Position numbers and translations under genes: made by a program
Assembly: GCA_022866195.1 (NCBI GenBank)
Contig: JALHUF010000479.1
Span: forward strand, 1-10,923
Origin: Terriglobia bacterium
Lineage (GTDB): Bacteria; Acidobacteriota; Terriglobia; UBA7540
DNA length: 10,923 bases
Direction of reading: 5' to 3'
Shown here: one piece after another, positions 5,793-10,923 of the stretch
Numbering within the stretch: the first letter of the stretch is position 1
Layout of the letters: every line of letters begins with the position of its first letter
Notes under the pieces: generated by a model
What the model saw: the letters and a program-made list of their open reading frames with translations, nothing else
Database searches by the model: none
What the model was told of the DNA's origin: nothing

Positions 5793-8084
5793 GTGCGCAG
5801 ACCCTCAACATCCAAATCTCACATTCCTATCTCGCAGACGGGCGTGTGCTCGGCCGTGCTCGCGGTCGTGGTGCTGATGTGGGCGCGACCCGACCACTGG
5901 CTCCGCGGCACGCCCTGCCAGGCTGCTGCGAACCCAACTCCCGTCGCTAGTGCCGGGCCCACGGTGCCACTCGGCTTCAGCCCGCGGAGTTACGAGGCCC
6001 AGGCGCGCTGGGAGAAGCGCTTTCTGGAAATCCCCGACGCGCTCAGGTGCGAGAAGTATCTGCGACGTCTCACGCGAAAGCCCCACGTGGCGGGCACGCC
6101 GGGAGATCGTCGGGTGACGCAGTACATTTACGACGAGTTCAAGCGGGCCGGCCTGGACTCGGAAATCGTCGAATATCGCGTCCTGCTTTCCTATCCGAAG
6201 AAGGTTGAGGTCGAGGTGGTTGAACCGGCGCGGATCAAACTCGCCAATCCCGAACCCGCTCTTCCCGAAGACAAGGACACGCGCCTTTCCGACCCGATGA
6301 TGCGAATGCCCTGGGCGGGTTATTCGCCCTCCGCTGACCTGACGCGGCCGGTGGTGTACGTCAACTACGGCAACGCCGAGGACTATGCCGAACTCGACAA
6401 GCTCGGGGTGAGCGTGAAGGACAAGCTCGTGCTCGCCCGCTACTTCCACGGATATCGAGGCGGGAAGAGTCTGGAGGCGGAAAGGCGCGGCGCTGCCGGC
6501 ATCATTGTCTATTCCGACCCCGCCGAGGATGGCGCTCCACGCGGCGCGGTTTACCCCCAGGGCCCGTGGGGGCCGCGCGGCCATTTCCAGCGCGGGGCGG
6601 TGGTTTACGATTTCCTGGTTCCGGGCGATCCCTTGACGCCGGGATGGGCCTCGACGAAATCGGCGCGACGCTTGGCGCCTGAGGCAGCGAAGATCCTGCC
6701 CAAGATTCCGATGGTGCCGCTCTCCGCCGCAGACGCCGAGGAAATCCTGAAGCGTCTCGAGGGCCCGGAAGCGCCCAAGGGCTGGCAGGGCGGACTTGCG
6801 CTCGCCTATCGCTTGGGAGGGGAAGCGGTGAAGGTTCACGTTGCGCTTCAAATGGAGAACCGCGCGACGCCCATTTGGAACGTCATCGGGCGAATTCCCG
6901 GCAGTGAAGAACCGGAGAAGTTGGTGATTCTCAGCAACCATCACGATGCCTGGGTGTATGGCGCCGTGGATCCTGCCAGCGGCACGGCCAGCATGCTGGA
7001 GACGGCGCGCGCCCTGGGCCGATTGCGCAAAGAGGGATTTCGTCCCCGCCGTACCATCCTGCTGGGAAACTGGGATGCTGAGGAATACACGCTGACGGGT
7101 TCCACCGAATGGGGCGAGCAGTTCGACGATGAACTTCGCAAGAACGCCGTGGTCTGCCTGAACGTGGATGCTTCCGCGAGCGGCCAGGATTTCACGGTCG
7201 CCACGGTGCCGGCGCTCGTTCCCGCACTCGTCGAGGCTACGCAAGCAGTGCGCGACCCGGCCACGGGGCGAAGCGTTTACGAGCGTTGGGTGGAGCGGCG
7301 CGCCGAGCGCAGCGTGCGCAGCTATGCAGTGCCCGGCGCGGGTGGCGGCTCGGTGCGTTTTGGGCTGCTCGGCGGCGGGTCGGATTACATGGTGTTCTTG
7401 CAGCACAACGGCGTGCCGGCGCTCGACATGATTTTCGACGGCCCGTACGGGGTTTACCACTCGGTGTACGACGACTTCGCCTGGATGGAGCGTTTCGGCG
7501 ATCCTGGTTTCCGCTACCACGCGGCGATGAGCCGGGTGTGGGGTTTGCTGGCGCTGCGCTTCGCCAATGCCGACCTCCTCCCGCTCGACTACTCGATCTA
7601 TGCGAGCGAAGTCGCAAGCTACTTGCAGGGCCTGGAGAAGCTCGCACCCGCGGATTTCTTTGCGGGCACGATCCGACCTCTCATGGCGAAGTGCCGTGAG
7701 TGGCAGGCGGTGGCGGCGAAGGTCACCGGGCAGCTCGAGGTTTGGCGCGCGGGAGATGTAGTCGCGCCGCACTTCAGGGCGGCAGATGGCGGGCTAAAGC
7801 CCGCCGCTACAGATGCAATCAATGCTGCCCTGATGGCCCAGGAGCGCGCTTGGCTGGACGAGCAGGGCATTCCCGGGCGGCCGTGGTTTCGTCATCTGGT
7901 TTACGCGCCGCTCGCGAGCTACGAGGCCGAGACCCTGCCCGGCCTGCGCGAAGCCTTGGAAGCAGGCGATCTGGAGCGGGCGCGGCAGCAAGCGGAGCGC
8001 CTGCGGGACGCGCTCGAGCGCGCGCGGCGGGCCTTGACCGACGTTGTTGGGGAGGCAGATCAGGAGAGAGAAAGGCTGCGGTGA
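5793..8084 (+). CDS. Secreted M28 zinc peptidase, glutamate carboxypeptidase II (PSMA)-like
   Basis: 763 residues, a full-length member of the transferrin-receptor/GCPII type. The GTG start has GGGGAGAG about 9 bases upstream. A signal or anchor segment lies at about 18-30 (VCSAVLAVVVLMW). A PA domain spans roughly 165-320 (DKLVLARYFHGYRGGKS, AAGIIVYSDPAEDG). The M28 domain has all expected residues: His383 (SNHHDAW), bridging Asp393 (VDPASG), catalytic Glu430 and ligand Glu431 (WDAEEYTLTGSTEW), Asp459 (LNVDAS) and His556 (YHSVYDD). A helical dimerisation domain fills about 595-763. It probably trims C-terminal residues from peptides outside the cytoplasm. A REP-like palindrome is read in frame as residues 662-674. 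It may share transcripts with the 4815 gene and converges on the diguanylate cyclase gene, with one base between stops. Family confidence is very high; exact substrate is unknown. Confidence 0.95.
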   Translation: MRRPSTSKSHIPISQTGVCSAVLAVVVLMWARPDHWLRGTPCQAAANPTPVASAGPTVPLGFSPRSYEAQARWEKRFLEIPDALRCEKYLRRLTRKPHVAGTPGDRRVTQYIYDEFKRAGLDSEIVEYRVLLSYPKKVEVEVVEPARIKLANPEPALPEDKDTRLSDPMMRMPWAGYSPSADLTRPVVYVNYGNAEDYAELDKLGVSVKDKLVLARYFHGYRGGKSLEAERRGAAGIIVYSDPAEDGAPRGAVYPQGPWGPRGHFQRGAVVYDFLVPGDPLTPGWASTKSARRLAPEAAKILPKIPMVPLSAADAEEILKRLEGPEAPKGWQGGLALAYRLGGEAVKVHVALQMENRATPIWNVIGRIPGSEEPEKLVILSNHHDAWVYGAVDPASGTASMLETARALGRLRKEGFRPRRTILLGNWDAEEYTLTGSTEWGEQFDDELRKNAVVCLNVDASASGQDFTVATVPALVPALVEATQAVRDPATGRSVYERWVERRAERSVRSYAVPGAGGGSVRFGLLGGGSDYMVFLQHNGVPALDMIFDGPYGVYHSVYDDFAWMERFGDPGFRYHAAMSRVWGLLALRFANADLLPLDYSIYASEVASYLQGLEKLAPADFFAGTIRPLMAKCREWQAVAAKVTGQLEVWRAGDVVAPHFRAADGGLKPAATDAINAALMAQERAWLDEQGIPGRPWFRHLVYAPLASYEAETLPGLREALEAGDLERARQQAERLRDALERARRALTDVVGEADQERERLR
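7788..7812 (+). repeat. REP-like palindrome inside the M28 peptidase gene
   Basis: GGCGGGCT-AA-AGCCCGCC (7788-7805) is a perfect 8-bp hairpin. It is followed by GCTACAG, part of a longer palindrome type (TGTAGCGGCGGGCT...) I recall as scattered in Acidobacteriota genomes. The left flank (GGCAGAT) no longer matches, so the element looks partly decayed. It is translated in frame as FRAADGGLKPAATD in a linker of the helical domain, away from the zinc site. No second copy was found in this window. Confidence 0.6.
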
Positions 8085-8085
8085 A

Positions 8086-8934
8086 CTACGCGCCCGGTGT
8101 GGGCGTGGGCGTTGTCAGGGGGCTCTTGTTGCCCAGAGCCTGCCTTTGTTTGTCCGCGTACATGCGCACATCGGCTTCGGCCACCGCCTGCTCGGCGGAC
8201 TGTCCGGGGACGTGCTGACGCAGTCCCACGCTTATGCCGATGGAAAAATCTCCCAGGCGGTTGGCCCGATCCCACTCGGCCACTTTGTGCCGGATGCGGT
8301 TGACGACGATCTGTGATCCGGACTCGTCGGTCTCTGACAGCACCAACAGAAACTCGTCCCCGCCGTAACGGACGACGTAGTCCGAGCCGCGCACGCAGGA
8401 CTTGAGGATGCCGGCGATCTGCGCCAGGACATAATCGCCCATCAGGTGGCCGTAGCGGTCGTTGACCTGTTTGAAGTTGTCCACGTCGCACATGACCAGC
8501 CCCAGGGGCCGGTTATTCCGCTCGGCGCGGGCAATCTCACCTTGCAGAAGTTCGCGGAGGAAACCGCGACTGAAGACATTGGTCAACGAGTCCACCATGC
8601 TGGCGGAAAGCTCCGTCTGGGCGGTCAGCGCCTGCTGTACGTTTAGCAGCCGGAGCTTCCGCACATCCACTTCCCGGCGCACCATGTAAAGCCCCAGCAC
8701 CGTCACCATCATCATGATGACGAAGAGCACCTGGGGCGGAATCTTCAGCTCCAGGACGTTCTGCCGCCAGAAGCTGTCCGGGAAGAGAAGGGAGAGCGTG
8801 CCCAGCACCAGCACCGCCGCGGCGAAGATGATCAGCACCCATATGTCGCGATTCTGCGACTCGAGCTTGGTGAGCTCAGTCTGCAGGCGGACTTGCGGTC
8901 CCAGGCGTTCCAGTAATTCGGGCTGGTCACTCAT
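8086..8934 (-). CDS. Membrane-bound GGDEF diguanylate cyclase
   Basis: Makes cyclic di-GMP from two GTP. 282 residues: a short N-terminal helix, membrane segments at about 31-51 and 68-85, a helical linker (about 86-115), and a complete GGDEF domain from about 115 to 265. The active site is RYGGDEFLLVL (motif at 191-195). The inhibitory I-site RxxD is intact as RGSD (182-185), so product feedback is expected. DVDNFKQVNDRYGH (150-163) and SIGISVG are also as in active enzymes. No EAL, PAS or response-receiver domain is present, so the signal sensed is unclear; the two-helix membrane part with a short intervening loop may be the input. The ATG has GGTGAG 8 bases upstream. The C-terminus ends in a Thr-Pro-rich tail. 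It has its own likely promoter at 9002-9029 and a hairpin in its leader, and converges with the peptidase gene. Confidence 0.95.
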   Translation of the reverse strand: MSDQPELLERLGPQVRLQTELTKLESQNRDIWVLIIFAAAVLVLGTLSLLFPDSFWRQNVLELKIPPQVLFVIMMMVTVLGLYMVRREVDVRKLRLLNVQQALTAQTELSASMVDSLTNVFSRGFLRELLQGEIARAERNNRPLGLVMCDVDNFKQVNDRYGHLMGDYVLAQIAGILKSCVRGSDYVVRYGGDEFLLVLSETDESGSQIVVNRIRHKVAEWDRANRLGDFSIGISVGLRQHVPGQSAEQAVAEADVRMYADKQRQALGNKSPLTTPTPTPGA

Positions 8935-8946
8935 GCGCTGATCTCA

Positions 8947-8962
8947 CCGGCCCCAAGGCCGG
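8947..8962 (-). promoter_or_regulatory. Leader hairpin before the diguanylate cyclase gene
   Basis: CCGGCC-CCAA-GGCCGG is a perfect 6-bp GC hairpin in the expected 5' leader. Its arm nearest the start codon shares two bases with the probable Shine-Dalgarno GGTGAG (8943-8948), so folding could hinder ribosome binding. The stem is short and may be incidental. Confidence 0.35.
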
Positions 8963-9001
8963 ACGGGTGAAAGACGTGCGTTCCCCACACTCTACCCTCG
9001 C

Positions 9002-9029
9002 ATTATACGGACTCTGAAAAGGAATACAA
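9002..9029 (-). promoter_or_regulatory. Probable sigma-70 promoter of the diguanylate cyclase gene
   Basis: On the minus strand a perfect -10 TATAAT (9007-9002) follows TTGTAT (9029-9024) with 16 bases between. The expected transcript start near 8995 leaves a leader of about 60 bases. The AT-rich patch stands out in GC-rich surroundings. The rest of the 8935-9107 gap holds a weak GCCGC-CTCT-GCGGC hairpin (9076-9089) after the dehydrogenase stop, without a T tract. Confidence 0.5.
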
Positions 9030-9107
9030 TCGTTGTACACTCTGATATTGCGGGAGCCGTTACCGAGCGGGGCAAGCCGCAGAGGCGGCCAGCTCCTTGC
9101 CTGCCTC

Positions 9108-10667
<1,560 letters not shown>

Positions 10668-10703
10668 TTATGAGTGCCTCCAGGGTGGGTTCGTCAAAAC
10701 GCG

Positions 10704-10709
10704 ATTATA
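10704..10709 (-). promoter_or_regulatory. -10 box of the probable pruA promoter
   Basis: A perfect TATAAT on the minus strand (CCGATATAATCGCG) lies so that transcription would start near 10697, giving a leader of about 30 bases with GGAGG before the pruA ATG. No good -35 is seen at 16-18 bases (TACCTT or ACCTTT), so an activator or another sigma factor may be involved. Confidence 0.45.
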
Positions 10710-10814
10710 TCGGTTTCAGTCCCCGAAAGGTAGCCGCGCCGCCGTATCGCCCTCGGAGGTTCGTGGAGAAGGTTGGACACCCGGGCCGCTCACGGAACCA
10801 CCGGAAAGCAGAGA

Positions 10815-10830
10815 GCGCGGAACGCCGCGC
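10815..10830 (-). terminator. Possible terminator hairpin after the ferredoxin-like gene
   Basis: On the minus strand, 15 bases after the stop codon at 10845, GCGCGG-CGTT-CCGCGC forms a perfect 6-bp hairpin, followed by TCTCTGCTTT. The T tract is poor, so termination is uncertain, but the position fits. The rest of the 10668-10844 gap holds the pruA promoter region and no gene I can support. Confidence 0.35.
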
Positions 10831-10844
10831 AGTCCCTGCGAGTT

Positions 10845-10923
10845 TCAGGCTAGCAGCCGCACATCGAGGGGGAGGCCTTTCTTTTCGTCGCGGACCAGCG
10901 ACATGGCCTGGGTCGGGCATTTC
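10845..10923 (-). CDS. C-terminal end of a ferredoxin-type 4Fe-4S protein (partial)
   Basis: Only the last 25 codons are visible, entering from the right edge: KCPTQAMSLVRDEK, then GLPLDVRLLA and TGA. The Cys-Pro followed by T-x-A-hydrophobic is the usual end of a 4Fe-4S ferredoxin motif (C-x2-C-x2-C-x3-CP, then a beta strand). The codons are GC-rich like the neighbours. The parent protein could be a small ferredoxin or a larger iron-sulfur oxidoreductase subunit; nothing here decides. It is followed by a hairpin and then pruA on the same strand. Confidence 0.5.
   Translation of the reverse strand, partial: KCPTQAMSLVRDEKKGLPLDVRLLA

Noticed and set aside
5805..7772. A 655-codon open frame on the minus strand opposite the M28 peptidase
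   Set aside because: It is fully antisense to a gene with an intact catalytic motif set. Its translation is Arg/His-rich with no recognisable domain, as expected of GC-rich shadow frames.
9076..9089. Hairpin GCCGC-CTCT-GCGGC after pruA as a rho-independent terminator
   Set aside because: Only 5 bp and no T tract on the minus strand; not enough to call a terminator.
10705..10920. 71-codon minus-strand frame at the right edge
   Set aside because: It overlaps, in another frame, the ferredoxin-like C-terminus (CPTQAMSL) and then runs through the pruA promoter region; its translation is Arg/Pro-rich noise.

Overview
The window is about 10.9 kb of mostly high-GC bacterial chromosome with housekeeping and secreted-protein genes. 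The gene mix and protein style suggest an environmental, probably soil, acidobacterium: a Bacillus-type iron-sulfur PurF, a PSMA-like M28 peptidase, a secreted protein of the 'KDGTYQLV...VRYYSVER' type, and a GGCGGGCT-AA-AGCCCGCC palindrome. This is an inference from remembered protein resemblance, not a search result. I see no rRNA, tRNA or CRISPR array.

Layout. Positions 1-418 (minus) hold the N-terminal part of signal peptidase I (lepB), which overlaps by ATGA the end of purF (415-1845, minus). purF is interrupted by one in-frame TAG at 709-711, while everything on both sides still reads as normal PurF. A gap of about 310 bp, with only a doubtful Cys-rich mini-ORF, separates it from a secreted HEAT-repeat protein (2156-3586, minus).

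From 3587 the coding direction switches. A gene of visibly lower GC (3747-4580, plus) encodes a stand-alone proteasome-fold (Ntn-hydrolase) protein beginning Met-Thr. Ten bases after it comes the C-terminal relic of an IS1595/ISXO2-type transposase on the opposite strand (4590 to about 4775). The pair looks like an acquired island set between core-like genes. After it come a secreted protein of unknown function (4815-5708) and a large secreted M28 zinc peptidase of the glutamate carboxypeptidase II type (5793-8084). These two are separated by an 11-bp inverted repeat. The peptidase gene carries an in-frame REP-like palindrome.

The right part is on the minus strand: a membrane GGDEF diguanylate cyclase (8086-8934) that converges on the peptidase gene with one base between stops, L-glutamate gamma-semialdehyde dehydrogenase (9108-10667), and the last 25 codons of what looks like a 4Fe-4S ferredoxin-type protein (10845-10923).

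The genes do not form one pathway. purF (purine synthesis) and lepB (protein export) are translationally linked. The HEAT protein, the 4815 protein and the peptidase are probably exported and so would be LepB clients. The peptidase and the P5C dehydrogenase both fit growth on peptides and amino acids. The points most worth a second look are the purF amber codon, the proteasome-like gene beside a transposase relic, and the palindrome absorbed into the peptidase reading frame.
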